From JAUMBM01 sp964441755 (GTDB taxonomy: Bacteria > Bacteroidota > Bacteroidia > Chitinophagales > Saprospiraceae), in the NCBI GenBank assembly GCA_964441755.1, contig CAYTVG010000003.1, positions 277,964 through 341,963 of the forward strand: 64,000 bases of DNA. Reading direction: 5' to 3'. The notes beneath the pieces were generated by a model. It was not told the origin of the DNA and did no database searches. It saw nothing but the letters and a program-made list of their open reading frames with translations. A program made the translations under genes and the position numbers. This document shows, piece after piece, positions 33,593-42,138 of the stretch (positions are counted from its first letter, which is position 1; each line of letters opens with the position of its first letter).

Positions 33593-33910
33593 TCACTTGG
33601 CTGGTTTCTTCTTCTTGAACATCTCCAGCATTCGGTCTGTCACGACAAAGCCACCTACTGCATTGACCATGCCCAATACGACACCTACAAAGCCCATCGC
33701 CAGCGTCAGGTAGTCGTCCGGCTTAGCCTCTCTGACCAGCAGGATCGCCCCGATGATTACAACGCCACTGATGGCATTAGCCCCCGACATGAGCGGCGTA
33801 TGCAGCACGGTTGGTACCTTGGCAATAATTTCAAACCCCAGCACAACAGTAAATACCAACAGATATATCAGCAGCAGATTGTCGATAAAAAACTGGAAAA
33901 ACCCTTCCAT
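33593..33910 (-). CDS. NAD(P)(+) transhydrogenase, small membrane alpha subunit (PntAB)
   Basis: 105 residues with three to four membrane helices (FFIDNLLLIYLLVFTVVLGFEI near the start, then helices at about 40-60 and 65-90). It is the separately encoded transmembrane part of the alpha chain, as in Rhodospirillum-type three-subunit enzymes. It ends in a Lys-rich tail (MFKKKKPAK). It sits between pntAA and pntB with 51- and 87-nt gaps. Confidence 0.95.
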   Translation of the reverse strand: MEGFFQFFIDNLLLIYLLVFTVVLGFEIIAKVPTVLHTPLMSGANAISGVVIIGAILLVREAKPDDYLTLAMGFVGVVLGMVNAVGGFVVTDRMLEMFKKKKPAK

Positions 33911-33961
33911 AATATGGATATTTATTGGCTAAATTTAAATGGAAACGAACCCGTTACACCC

Positions 33962-35044
33962 TCAGGACGGCAATGCCGTAAAGCAGGCGCCCCGAATAAT
34001 TTCGTTGCTAAGATCAAGGTTAAACTCTCCTTTGGGTGCGAGCAGTTTAACAAAATTAACAACATTATTGCTGTACATAACGCTGGCATCCTGAGGCATA
34101 GAAGAAGCGAGATCACTATCGCCCACTATGGTTACCCCCTTATGACGGATAACAGCCTTGTCCTTGGTCAGCTCGCAATTACCGCCTGTAGAAGCAGCCA
34201 GATCGACGATCACACTGCCCGCACGCATCTGTTCCACGGTACTTGCCGGCACCAGCAGAGGAGCCTTTCGACCCCGAACCTGCGCAGTGGTGATGACCAC
34301 ATCAGCCTTAGTAGCTCTTGCCTGCACTTCAGCACGCTGACGCTGCAGGAACTCTTCCGACTGTTCTACAGCATAACCACCTGCCGTTTTTTCATCTTTG
34401 GCGCCCTCAACTTCCACAAATTTGGCACCCAGGCTCTGCACTTCATCCTTGGCAGCCTGGCGCGTATCAAACGCCTCAACTGTTGCACCCAGTCGACGGG
34501 CCGTAGCAATAGCCTGCAGGCCGGCAACACCAGCACCCAATACCAGCACCTTAGCAGGCCGGATACTACCTGCAGCCGTAATCATCATTGGAAAGTACCT
34601 GCTCAGGTGGCGTGCTGCCTCGAGTACAGCCCGATAACCGGCTATCGAGGCCATGCTGGACAAAACGTCCATGCTCTGTGCCAGTGTTGTGCGCGGAATC
34701 ATATCCATGCTGAGTGCCGTGATGCCGGCTGCACGCAAGCGGGCATCGAGATCAGGATCGTTAAATGGCGCAAACTGTGCAATCAGCACCACCTCTTTTG
34801 ACAGCTGCCCCCATTCACTCTCCGGCAGGGGTTCTATACTCAGAATGATGCCTGCCTCCTGGTAAATGGTCGAACGTTCTACCACTGTCGCCTGCGGTTC
34901 GTATTCACTGTCGTCGAAAAAGGCCTCTTCACCGGCTCCTTTTTCCACCCATACCGTCAGTCCGAGCGCCGACAGTTTGGCAGCTCCGTCGGGTGTAAGC
35001 GCTACCCGGGCATCCCGGGGCTCTTTGAGAACAGCAAGAATCAT
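33962..35044 (-). CDS. pntA: NAD(P)(+) transhydrogenase, soluble alpha subunit (PntAA)
   Basis: The NAD(H)-binding domain I subunit, 360 residues with the start at 35044 (MILAVLKEPRDARVALTPDG). An ATG ten codons upstream adds residues not typical of the family. The alanine-dehydrogenase/PNT N-terminal domain is followed by the Rossmann motif VLVLGAGVAGLQAIATARRLGA near 170 and the RQAAKDEVQSLGAKFVEVE region. It is the first gene of the transhydrogenase operon. Confidence 0.97.
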   Translation of the reverse strand: MILAVLKEPRDARVALTPDGAAKLSALGLTVWVEKGAGEEAFFDDSEYEPQATVVERSTIYQEAGIILSIEPLPESEWGQLSKEVVLIAQFAPFNDPDLDARLRAAGITALSMDMIPRTTLAQSMDVLSSMASIAGYRAVLEAARHLSRYFPMMITAAGSIRPAKVLVLGAGVAGLQAIATARRLGATVEAFDTRQAAKDEVQSLGAKFVEVEGAKDEKTAGGYAVEQSEEFLQRQRAEVQARATKADVVITTAQVRGRKAPLLVPASTVEQMRAGSVIVDLAASTGGNCELTKDKAVIRHKGVTIVGDSDLASSMPQDASVMYSNNVVNFVKLLAPKGEFNLDLSNEIIRGACFTALPS

Positions 35045-35236
35045 ATACACGTATTTGACTGCCAAGGTAAGCAAATGTCAACAGAACACTATTGACATTT
35101 GTCATAAAAAAATAAAATAAAATTGGCTAAATACGGTACACTAATGATGTGAGGTTGTGCAGCTAGCTGCTTAGATGACGATGAGCCGTCAATGATTATA
35201 CAGGAAAACAAGGATATGACAACCGGCAGCCACCTG

Positions 35237-35815
35237 TTAGTTCCACAACAATTCTTCCGGTAGCTGAGACATTACCGCAAAGGCATTTCCTTTGTGCATC
35301 ATGGCCGCCTGCCAAAGCGCATCGGCAGAAATTTTAAAAAGATAGTTGATGTCCATATCAGCCATGATCCATGATCCATACTCCATCTCCTCAGCAAGCT
35401 GTCCGTCTGTCCAACCGGCATACCCCAAAAAAAAGCGAATATCATTGGGCTGAATCACCTGCGTATTGATCAAAAACTTGAGTTGTTCGAAATCCCCTCC
35501 CAGCCACAAGCCCGGCATGATGGGTGAACTCCCTTCCAGCAGCTCTCCCATCCGATGAATAAAATGAAGGGTATCAGTCTGAACAGGGCCGCCAAAGTAC
35601 ACCTGTGAGGCAAAATCCGGGAAATCATCTACCAGCTCATCTACCCGTGAGTGCAATTTTTTATTGAGAATATACCCCAGTGTACCCTCTCCATCGTGTT
35701 CACAAAGCAGGATAGCCGAACGCTTGAAATTGGGATCAACCATGAAAGGTTCTGCTATAAGCAATTTACCTTTAGCTATTTGCACCTTGCCATTCATCAT
35801 ACCTTTGTTTAGCAT
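35237..35815 (-). CDS. YqgE/AlgH family protein
   Basis: A 192-residue protein of the UPF0301 family, recognised by LLIAEPFMVDPNFKRSAILLCEHDGEGTLGYILN near the start and the VYFGGPVQTDTLHFIHR and FFLGYAGWTDGQLAEEM segments. The family's molecular role is unclear. Several in-frame ATGs lie at the 5' end (residues 1, 6 and 7); the start cannot be fixed. It is a single gene between pntAA and fabD. Confidence 0.92.
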   Translation of the reverse strand: MLNKGMMNGKVQIAKGKLLIAEPFMVDPNFKRSAILLCEHDGEGTLGYILNKKLHSRVDELVDDFPDFASQVYFGGPVQTDTLHFIHRMGELLEGSSPIMPGLWLGGDFEQLKFLINTQVIQPNDIRFFLGYAGWTDGQLAEEMEYGSWIMADMDINYLFKISADALWQAAMMHKGNAFAVMSQLPEELLWN

Positions 35816-36013
35816 ATTATGCCCTTGCTTGCTGTCCTGGTCAGGGCGTATCCCGGATTCCTGGCCGGAGGCAAATGAGCTGTTTTTTCGAATGCTATTG
35901 CGTTATTGAAAGAACAAAACCTGCCTTACCCAGCCAGAGAAGCGTAATAACTACGTTTTGGCTCCGGCGAAAAATCTCCTGTACGCGCTGAACAGTACAG
36001 CAGAAACAGCCGT

Positions 36014-36889
36014 TTACAGCTCAGCGACAGACAGACTGCGATTGATCTTTTTGACCAGCCCTTGCAGTACCTTGCCACCTGCTTCTATAAATTCAGTATA
36101 CCCATCCGCTGCCATCTGTTCGACGGTCTGCGTCCAGCGAACCGGTGCTGTCAGCTGGCGAATGAGATTGATTTGAATGGCTGCCGGATCAGTATGAGGC
36201 ATCGCATCTACATTTTGGTAAACCGGACAGTTGGGTGCCTGAAAGGGTGTTGACTCGATTGCCTGCTGCAATTCGTCCTGTGCAGGTTGCATCAGTGGAG
36301 AGTGGAAAGCCCCCCCCACAGCTAGTTCCACTACCCTTCTGGCTCCTGCTGCCTGCAGCCGTTCAATAGCCAGTTGAATCCCTGCCTTACTACCGGAGAT
36401 TACGAGCTGGCCAGGGCTGTTGTAATTGGCAGGAACGACCACCTCTGTGTCAATCCCGGCACAAATAGCCTCAATATTGGCATCATCCAGTCCCAGCACC
36501 GCAGCCATGGTACTTTCTGTGAGTTCACATGCCCGCTGCATCGCTTCAGCACGCTGACGCACCAACTGCAGGCCGTCGGCAAAGGTGAGCGCCCCCGCAG
36601 CCACCAGGGCGGTAAATTCGCCCAGGCTGTGGCCCGCAACAGCTGCCGGCCGAAAATTTTCACCCGCCATCTGTACACGCGCAAGCGAGTACACAAAAAT
36701 TGCCGGCTGTGTTATGCGCGTCTGTTTGAGTTCTTCCTCGCTCCCGTTGAACATAACGTCAGACAAGCGATACCCCAGGATGTCATTTGCCTGCTCAAAA
36801 AGATTGCGCACAGAAGCATCTGCTTCGTACTGTTCTTTACCCATGCCCGGAAACTGGGCACCCTGACCAGGGAAAATATATGCCTTCAT
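36014..36889 (-). CDS. fabD: Malonyl-CoA:acyl-carrier-protein transacylase
   Basis: Loads malonyl groups on acyl carrier protein for type II fatty acid synthesis. 291 residues. The N-terminal FPGQGAQFPGMG and the nucleophile S88 in AGHSLGEFTAL are clear; the partner His lies in GGAFHSPLM (about residue 197), and the conserved Gln in ITQPAI. No other fab gene is adjacent. A TAnnTTTG box lies 27 nt upstream. Confidence 0.96.
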   Translation of the reverse strand: MKAYIFPGQGAQFPGMGKEQYEADASVRNLFEQANDILGYRLSDVMFNGSEEELKQTRITQPAIFVYSLARVQMAGENFRPAAVAGHSLGEFTALVAAGALTFADGLQLVRQRAEAMQRACELTESTMAAVLGLDDANIEAICAGIDTEVVVPANYNSPGQLVISGSKAGIQLAIERLQAAGARRVVELAVGGAFHSPLMQPAQDELQQAIESTPFQAPNCPVYQNVDAMPHTDPAAIQINLIRQLTAPVRWTQTVEQMAADGYTEFIEAGGKVLQGLVKKINRSLSVAEL

Positions 36890-36915
36890 GACTTACAGAT
36901 TCTATTTTTACGCCA

Positions 36916-36923
36916 CAAAAGTA
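36916..36923 (-). promoter_or_regulatory. Putative minus-7 box of fabD
   Basis: Minus strand TACTTTTG followed by TGGCGT, a full match to TAnnTTTG and with the same TGGC extension as the rpsO and etfB boxes. Confidence 0.55.
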
Positions 36924-37102
36924 GCACAGATTTTGCATTTTTCCCCCCTTTTGGCTCGCTTCTTGCAAGATAGGCCCGCAATCGGGATATAAGCTGCTCC
37001 ACTGAATGCATATCAGGGCCTTTTTAAAAAAAACAACGGCCAGAAGATTGCAATAAAGAATAATAGCCTTACTTTTCCGTTCAAATCCAAAAAAACTGAA
37101 CT

Positions 37103-37819
37103 ATGAAAAAACAGTTGTTGTTCGTTATTGCTATCCTGAGCCTTACACTAACAAGTTGCTTTGAGCTTGTTGAAGAAGTCTGGATCAACGCAGACGGATC
37201 CGGTAAATATGAGTACACCATGGATCTCAGCCAGGTCATGCAGGATGATTTCATGGGGGGTATTATGGCGCAAAGTATCGCAGAACAGATGGGACAAGAG
37301 GAACTCGAAATAGACTCCTTCATCAATTTTGCCAATCTTGATGATCTGCCTGCCTCTCTCAGCAGCCGGCAGCGTCAGTTGCTGGAACAACTCTCCATGA
37401 AAATGGATATGAGCCAAAGTCGCAAAACAGGTAAAATCCTCATTTCCTTTTCTTTCAAAACCCTGAGTGAACTGGATGAAATGAACCAGCTTTATCAGAC
37501 GCTCACCGAAGAGGGGGTTAACATGGGTAGTGCAGGCCTGTCGCCCGTGCGCAGTGTGTTCAGCCTGCAGCGCAAAAAATTCAGCCGTACTTCATCGGTA
37601 GACAATATGCTGGCCGACATGGAGGATGAGAGCCTCGAAATGGCCAAAATGATGATGGCCGACGCTACCATCAAGTCCATATACCACCTTCCCGGCAAAG
37701 TGCGTAAAACAACTATGGCGTCGGCCGATATTGAGCGGTCGACGGTGACCGTCACACACAAATTGCTGGATGTAATGGACGGCAAGGCCAATTTTGACGG
37801 AGAGATAACTTTCAAGTAG
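37103..37819 (+). CDS. Hypothetical lipoprotein
   Basis: A 238-residue protein with a lipoprotein signal peptide (MKKQLLFVIAILSLTLTSC, lipidated Cys at 19). The mature part is beta-strand-rich (EEVWINADGSGKYEYTMDLSQ), a pattern I recall from uncharacterised Bacteroidota lipoproteins. It is rich in Met (about 9%). It precedes the LptE-like gene on the same strand (65-nt gap with a hairpin). Divergent from fabD. I cannot assign a function. Confidence 0.8.
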   Translation: MKKQLLFVIAILSLTLTSCFELVEEVWINADGSGKYEYTMDLSQVMQDDFMGGIMAQSIAEQMGQEELEIDSFINFANLDDLPASLSSRQRQLLEQLSMKMDMSQSRKTGKILISFSFKTLSELDEMNQLYQTLTEEGVNMGSAGLSPVRSVFSLQRKKFSRTSSVDNMLADMEDESLEMAKMMMADATIKSIYHLPGKVRKTTMASADIERSTVTVTHKLLDVMDGKANFDGEITFK

Positions 37820-37827
37820 ATTCATTC

Positions 37828-37868
37828 GGTCAGGGTATGCGTTCTAAGAAGGTGCGTATCCCCTGACC
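37828..37868 (+). other. Intercistronic hairpin between the two lipoprotein genes
   Basis: GGTCAGGG and CCCTGACC arms with a partly paired interior (one mismatch, then five pairs). No T-run follows, so it may be a processing or attenuation element rather than a strict terminator. Confidence 0.45.
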
Positions 37869-37884
37869 GCTCAGCGAGGGGCTT

Positions 37885-38385
37885 ATGCAAAAATTATTCC
37901 TGCCGGTGCTTGTACTGTCTTGTATCATAGCCGCATCTTCCTGCTATACGCTCAGCGGTATTAGTATTTCGCCGAATGTCCAGACTTTCTATGTGGGACA
38001 GCTCAGCAGCAATGCCGTCAACGCACCGCCCACCCTTTCTCAGGATATGAGCGAAACGCTCAAGCAAAAAATCCAGAATGAAAGCCGGCTGCGCTTTGAA
38101 GATACAGATCCGGATGTCGAGTTTACAGGTAGCATTGTAGACTTTCGCGTATCTTCTGAGGCGCCCACTGCCGGTACCGGCAGTGCGATCAACCGTCTGA
38201 CCATTCTTACCTCCATCGAATTTACCAACCACCGTGAGCAAGGTAAAAACTGGAGGAAGAATTTTTCATTTTTCTTTGATTTTGGTGCCAACCAGGATCT
38301 CGCATCCATTCAGTCTGCCGCTATACAGCGAATAACTGAACAAATTGCCGAAGACATTTTCAATCAGGCATTTACAGATTGGTAG
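37885..38385 (+). CDS. LptE-like lipoprotein
   Basis: A 166-residue lipoprotein (signal peptide ending ASSC, lipidated Cys at 20). The sequence after it, YTLSGISISPNVQTFYVGQLSSNA, and the later LSQDMSETLKQKIQNESRLRF fit the LptE family of Bacteroidota, the plug lipoprotein of the LptD outer-membrane lipopolysaccharide translocon. LptD is not in this window. It follows another lipoprotein gene and precedes the propeller protein, all on the plus strand. Confidence 0.85.
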   Translation: MQKLFLPVLVLSCIIAASSCYTLSGISISPNVQTFYVGQLSSNAVNAPPTLSQDMSETLKQKIQNESRLRFEDTDPDVEFTGSIVDFRVSSEAPTAGTGSAINRLTILTSIEFTNHREQGKNWRKNFSFFFDFGANQDLASIQSAAIQRITEQIAEDIFNQAFTDW

Positions 38386-38463
38386 ATTGCCATTTGTACC
38401 TGTCTCTGCGCCGGGCATAGCCTGCGCCCACCGACTGATTATACAACATTACAATACAGCAAT

Positions 38464-41400
38464 ATGATAAAATCAGCTACCCTTCGATTTATGCTGCTTG
38501 TACTTGGCATCGGCCTGCTGCTACCTGGCTTCGGACAGACGCGACGCCAGCGCAGCGCAACAGCGCCTGCAGCTCCGCCGGCGGTGAGCTATAGCGAGCA
38601 GCTATACAACAGCCTGCAATGGCGCAGTATAGGTCCTTTCCGCGGAGGCCGTTCTACGGCTGTAACGGGCGTTGCGGGCAAGCCTAACCTGTACTATTTT
38701 GGTGCTACGGGTGGCGGCGTGTGGCGTACTACCGATGGTGGACAGACCTGGGACAACATCTCCGACGGGCACTTCGGTGGGTCAATCGGGTCAATCGCTG
38801 TCAGCAGCTCCGATCCCAATGTCATATACGTCGGGGGCGGTGAAAAAACCGTTCGCGGCAATGTATCCTATGGCTACGGCATGTTTCGTTCTGAAGATGG
38901 CGGCAAAAACTGGCAGTCCGTCGGACTGACCAATAGCCGGCACATTCCCCGGGTGCGCATCCATCCCCGCGATCCCAACCTCGTCTATGCAGCCGTACTC
39001 GGCGACCTCTTCAAAAGCAGTGAAGAACGAGGCGTATATCGCAGTAAGGACGGCGGACAGCATTGGGAGCGTATTCTTTTCGCCAATGCCGATGCAGGTG
39101 CTATTGATCTGGTCATGGATCCCAACAATCCGCGCGTACTGTTTGCAACAACCTGGCGCGTGCGACGCACCCCTTACAGCCTGGAAAGTGGTGGTGAGGG
39201 ATCCGATTTGTGGAAAAGTACCGATGGCGGGGATAGCTGGAAAAAAATCACCAGCAATAAAGGCCTGCCTGCCGGCTCGTGGGGAATCGCAGGCATTGCC
39301 GTTTCGCCTGTCAACAGCCAACGGGTGTGGGCCATCATCGAAAATGAAAACGGCGGTGTCTACCGCTCCGATGACGGCGGTGACAACTGGATGAAAGTCA
39401 ATGACAACCGGGCCCTTCGCCAGCGTGCATGGTACTATACCCGAATTTATGCTGATACACAGGATCCGGAAATTGTCTACGTCCTCAATGTCAGTTATCA
39501 CAAAAGTACCGACGGCGGACGTACCTTTAAATCGTATAATGCCCCCCATGGTGACCACCACGACTTGTGGATTGCCCCCGAGGATAACCAGCGCATGGCT
39601 ATAGCCGATGACGGAGGCGCACAGATAACTTTTGACGGAGGTGAAAACTGGAGCACCTACTTCAATCAGCCTACGGCGCAGTTTTATCGGGTTGTGACTG
39701 ACAATCACTTCCCTTACCGCATCTACGGCGCACAGCAGGACAACTCTACCGTCCGCATTGCACACCGCACCGACGGCTATTCCATTGGTGAGCGCGACTG
39801 GGAGGAAAGCGCAGGTAGTGAAAGCGCCCACCTGACAGTCGATCCACTTGACAATGATATCGTTTACGGCGGGAGCTACGGTGGTTACCTGAGCCGGATG
39901 AACCACCGAACCAAGCAGGAGCAAGCCATCAATGTATGGCCTGATAACCCCATGGGCTACGGAGCGGAAGGGATGAAATACCGCTTTCAGTGGAATTTTC
40001 CTATCTTCTTCTCTCCCAATGATCCCAAGAAACTATATGCCTGCAGCAATCAGCTGCATGTATCTACCGATCAGGGACATAGCTGGAAAACCATCAGCCC
40101 GGATCTCACGCGCAATGATTCCACCAAATTGGGCCCCAGCGGAGGCCCTATCACCAAGGACAATACGGGTGTGGAATACTATTGCACTATTTTTGCGGCA
40201 GCGGAATCCCATCATGAAGCAGGTGTCATCTGGACAGGCTCTGATGACGGACTCATACACCTCACCCGCGATGGCGGGCAGACGTGGACCAATGTGACCC
40301 CACCTGATATGCCTGAGTGGATGATGATCAACAGTGTTGATGTCCATCCTTTTGAAAAAGGTGGTCTCTATGTGGCTGGTACGCGTTACAAGTTGGGCGA
40401 TTATCGACCCTATCTCTATAAGACTACCGACTATGGCCGCAGTTGGACCCTGATTACCCAAGGGATCGACAGCACTCATTTCACCCGCGTGCTGCGGGCC
40501 GACCCAAAGCGTGCCGGCTTATTGTATGCCGGTACCGAAACGGGTATGTACATCAGTTTCGACGATGGCCGCAGCTGGCAGCGCTTTCAGCTCAACCTGC
40601 CCATCGTACCCATTACCGACCTGACCATCAAAAATGACAACCTGATTGCTGCTACACAGGGGAGGAGTTTCTGGATAATTGATGATCTCACCCCCCTTCA
40701 CCAGCTAAGCGACAAAGTTGCTGCCAGCGAAAGCTATTTATTCAGGCCGCTCGACAGTTACCGTATGGGGGGAGGTCAGGGAGGCCCCAACAAGCGCGAA
40801 GGCCAGAATCATCCCGGTGGTGTCAGTTTACATTTCTTCATCAAAACACTGCCCGCCGATTCCGTAGCAATCAAACTCGCCTTTTATGAAGAAGATGGCG
40901 ACCTGATCCGCGAATTCTCGACCAAAGCAAAGGAAGCGCGCGACAAACTGACCGTCAAGGCAGGTGCCAACAGTTTCAACTGGGATTTGTCCTATCCGGC
41001 GGGTACGCGCTTCGACGGCATGATTCTTTGGTGGGCTGGCGTCAATGGCCCACGAGCTGTGCCTGGCAATTACATGGCGAAACTTAGCATTGGCGACCAG
41101 GTGCTGGAACAAAACTTCCGCATACTGCCGGATCCTCGCGCAGAGGCTACACCCGAGGATTACCTTGCTCAGTTCAATTTCATGAAAGAGGTACAGGCCA
41201 AGGTCAGTGAAGCACATCAGGCAATCATTGACATCCGGGATTTGCGCGCTCAGTTGCAAGGCTTTGCCGATCGCCTCGATGCCAAATCGCAGGCAGAAGT
41301 GGTCGATACAGTCAAGGCCATCATGAAGCAGATGACTTCCATCGAAGAAACACTCTACCAGACCAAAAACCGAAGCGGTCAGGATCCGCTCAACTACCCT

Positions 41401-41610
41401 ATCCGGCTGACCAACAAGCTGGCGCATCTCAATGCGCTGACGGGTGTCGGCAACTTCAGGCCAACAGCAGCAGCGCTGACGGTCAAGGCAGAAATGGAAG
41501 CTGCGATAGATGCTGAGCTGAACCGCTGGAAGCTCATCAAATCTGAAGACATTCCTGCCCTCAATGCACTGATTCGGCAGAAGGCTCTGGATGTGATTGT
41601 GCCCAAATAA
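38464..41610 (+). CDS. Secreted VPS10/sortilin-like beta-propeller protein
   Basis: A 1048-residue protein with a Sec signal peptide (ending PGFGQ, about residue 25). From about 45 to 740 it carries many BNR/VPS10-type blades with the repeated pattern W/Y-R-S/T-x-D-G-G-x-x-W (for example WRTTDGGQTW, FRSEDGGKNW, YRSKDGGQHW, YRSDDGGDNW). After about 770 there is an Ig-like part (FFIKTLPADSVAIKLAFYEEDG) and a helical C-terminal segment (about 900-1048). It has no T9SS sorting domain, so a periplasmic or outer-membrane location is likely. Relatives are annotated as glycosyl hydrolases or sialidase-like without proof. Two long palindromes follow it. Confidence 0.88.
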   Translation: MIKSATLRFMLLVLGIGLLLPGFGQTRRQRSATAPAAPPAVSYSEQLYNSLQWRSIGPFRGGRSTAVTGVAGKPNLYYFGATGGGVWRTTDGGQTWDNISDGHFGGSIGSIAVSSSDPNVIYVGGGEKTVRGNVSYGYGMFRSEDGGKNWQSVGLTNSRHIPRVRIHPRDPNLVYAAVLGDLFKSSEERGVYRSKDGGQHWERILFANADAGAIDLVMDPNNPRVLFATTWRVRRTPYSLESGGEGSDLWKSTDGGDSWKKITSNKGLPAGSWGIAGIAVSPVNSQRVWAIIENENGGVYRSDDGGDNWMKVNDNRALRQRAWYYTRIYADTQDPEIVYVLNVSYHKSTDGGRTFKSYNAPHGDHHDLWIAPEDNQRMAIADDGGAQITFDGGENWSTYFNQPTAQFYRVVTDNHFPYRIYGAQQDNSTVRIAHRTDGYSIGERDWEESAGSESAHLTVDPLDNDIVYGGSYGGYLSRMNHRTKQEQAINVWPDNPMGYGAEGMKYRFQWNFPIFFSPNDPKKLYACSNQLHVSTDQGHSWKTISPDLTRNDSTKLGPSGGPITKDNTGVEYYCTIFAAAESHHEAGVIWTGSDDGLIHLTRDGGQTWTNVTPPDMPEWMMINSVDVHPFEKGGLYVAGTRYKLGDYRPYLYKTTDYGRSWTLITQGIDSTHFTRVLRADPKRAGLLYAGTETGMYISFDDGRSWQRFQLNLPIVPITDLTIKNDNLIAATQGRSFWIIDDLTPLHQLSDKVAASESYLFRPLDSYRMGGGQGGPNKREGQNHPGGVSLHFFIKTLPADSVAIKLAFYEEDGDLIREFSTKAKEARDKLTVKAGANSFNWDLSYPAGTRFDGMILWWAGVNGPRAVPGNYMAKLSIGDQVLEQNFRILPDPRAEATPEDYLAQFNFMKEVQAKVSEAHQAIIDIRDLRAQLQGFADRLDAKSQAEVVDTVKAIMKQMTSIEETLYQTKNRSGQDPLNYPIRLTNKLAHLNALTGVGNFRPTAAALTVKAEMEAAIDAELNRWKLIKSEDIPALNALIRQKALDVIVPK

Positions 41611-41614
41611 TACA

Positions 41615-41654
41615 AAAGCCCTTTTGAGCGGCCTCGGCCGCTCAAAAGGGCTTT
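41615..41654. terminator. 19-bp perfect hairpin after the propeller gene
   Basis: Arms AAAGCCCTTTTGAGCGGCC and its exact complement with a 2-nt TC loop, starting 4 nt after the stop codon. It belongs to the GC-core gene-end family and lies in a convergent region. Confidence 0.8.
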
Positions 41655-41655
41655 C

Positions 41656-41710
41656 AACAAACTGGCGCTTATTGATTTTTCTCCGAAAAATCAATAAGCG
41701 CCAGTTTGTT
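41656..41710. terminator. 26-bp perfect palindrome before the rhodanese gene end
   Basis: 55 nt with 26-bp perfect arms (outer part AACAAACTGGCGCTT) and a 3-nt loop; its centre (41671-41695) matches 7484-7508 in 24 of 25 bases. It directly abuts the previous hairpin, and the rhodanese stop codon is 18 nt away. Confidence 0.8.
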
Positions 41711-41728
41711 ATCCCCGCAAGCGCATAC

Positions 41729-41998
41729 TTAGTTCAGCAGATCCATGATGCTGCCGCCGTTGTAGACATCGCTGCAGCCCTGAGCCTTCAGAAAAGCTAC
41801 TGCCTGCCCGGAACGCATACCAGAACGGCAATAAGCAACGATAGGCTTGCTCATGCCGCATATTTCCTGCGAGCGTGCAGGTATCTCACCCAATGGAATA
41901 TTGAGCGCACCTTCCAGATGACCGGAGGCAAACTCGAATGGTTCACGAACATCGATGACTGTAGTACCTGGCTGTTGTAATACCTGATGGATTGACAT
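41729..41998 (-). CDS. Rhodanese-like domain protein
   Basis: An 89-residue single-domain rhodanese (start at 41998; an ATG at 42028 would add ten residues and would sit on the minus-7 box). The entry motif TVIDVREPFEFASGHLEGALNIPLGEI and the active-site loop VAYCRSGMRSG with its Cys are present. It transfers sulfane sulfur, usually in thiol or sulfur metabolism; partner unknown. Convergent with the propeller gene. Confidence 0.93.
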   Translation of the reverse strand: MSIHQVLQQPGTTVIDVREPFEFASGHLEGALNIPLGEIPARSQEICGMSKPIVAYCRSGMRSGQAVAFLKAQGCSDVYNGGSIMDLLN

Positions 41999-42027
41999 AG
42001 CTAATGTTTTTTTTGCATTTGTTGACA

Positions 42028-42035
42028 CAAAGATA
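42028..42035 (-). promoter_or_regulatory. Putative minus-7 box of the rhodanese gene
   Basis: Minus strand TATCTTTG, a full match to TAnnTTTG, 29 nt before the start at 41998. It overlaps the alternative ATG and supports the shorter form. Confidence 0.5.
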
Positions 42036-42138
42036 CATGTCAGTCCAGGCTACTGTAAGTAACACAAATCACAAAAGCCTTATTTTTTCATGGCTGTAGC
42101 CATGCCTCGCCCAACTGCGTAAACGCGCTATGACCCTG

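Noticed and set aside
33509..34801. 430-codon open frame on the plus strand opposite the transhydrogenase genes
   Set aside because: It is antisense to pntAA and pntAB, whose reading is certain. The translated sequence has no domain character and is rich in Ser, His, Gln and Cys, as expected for a shadow frame.
38791..39924. 377-codon open frame opposite the first propeller gene
   Set aside because: Antisense to a clear coding sequence; lack of stops follows from the repeated D-G-G codons of the blades.
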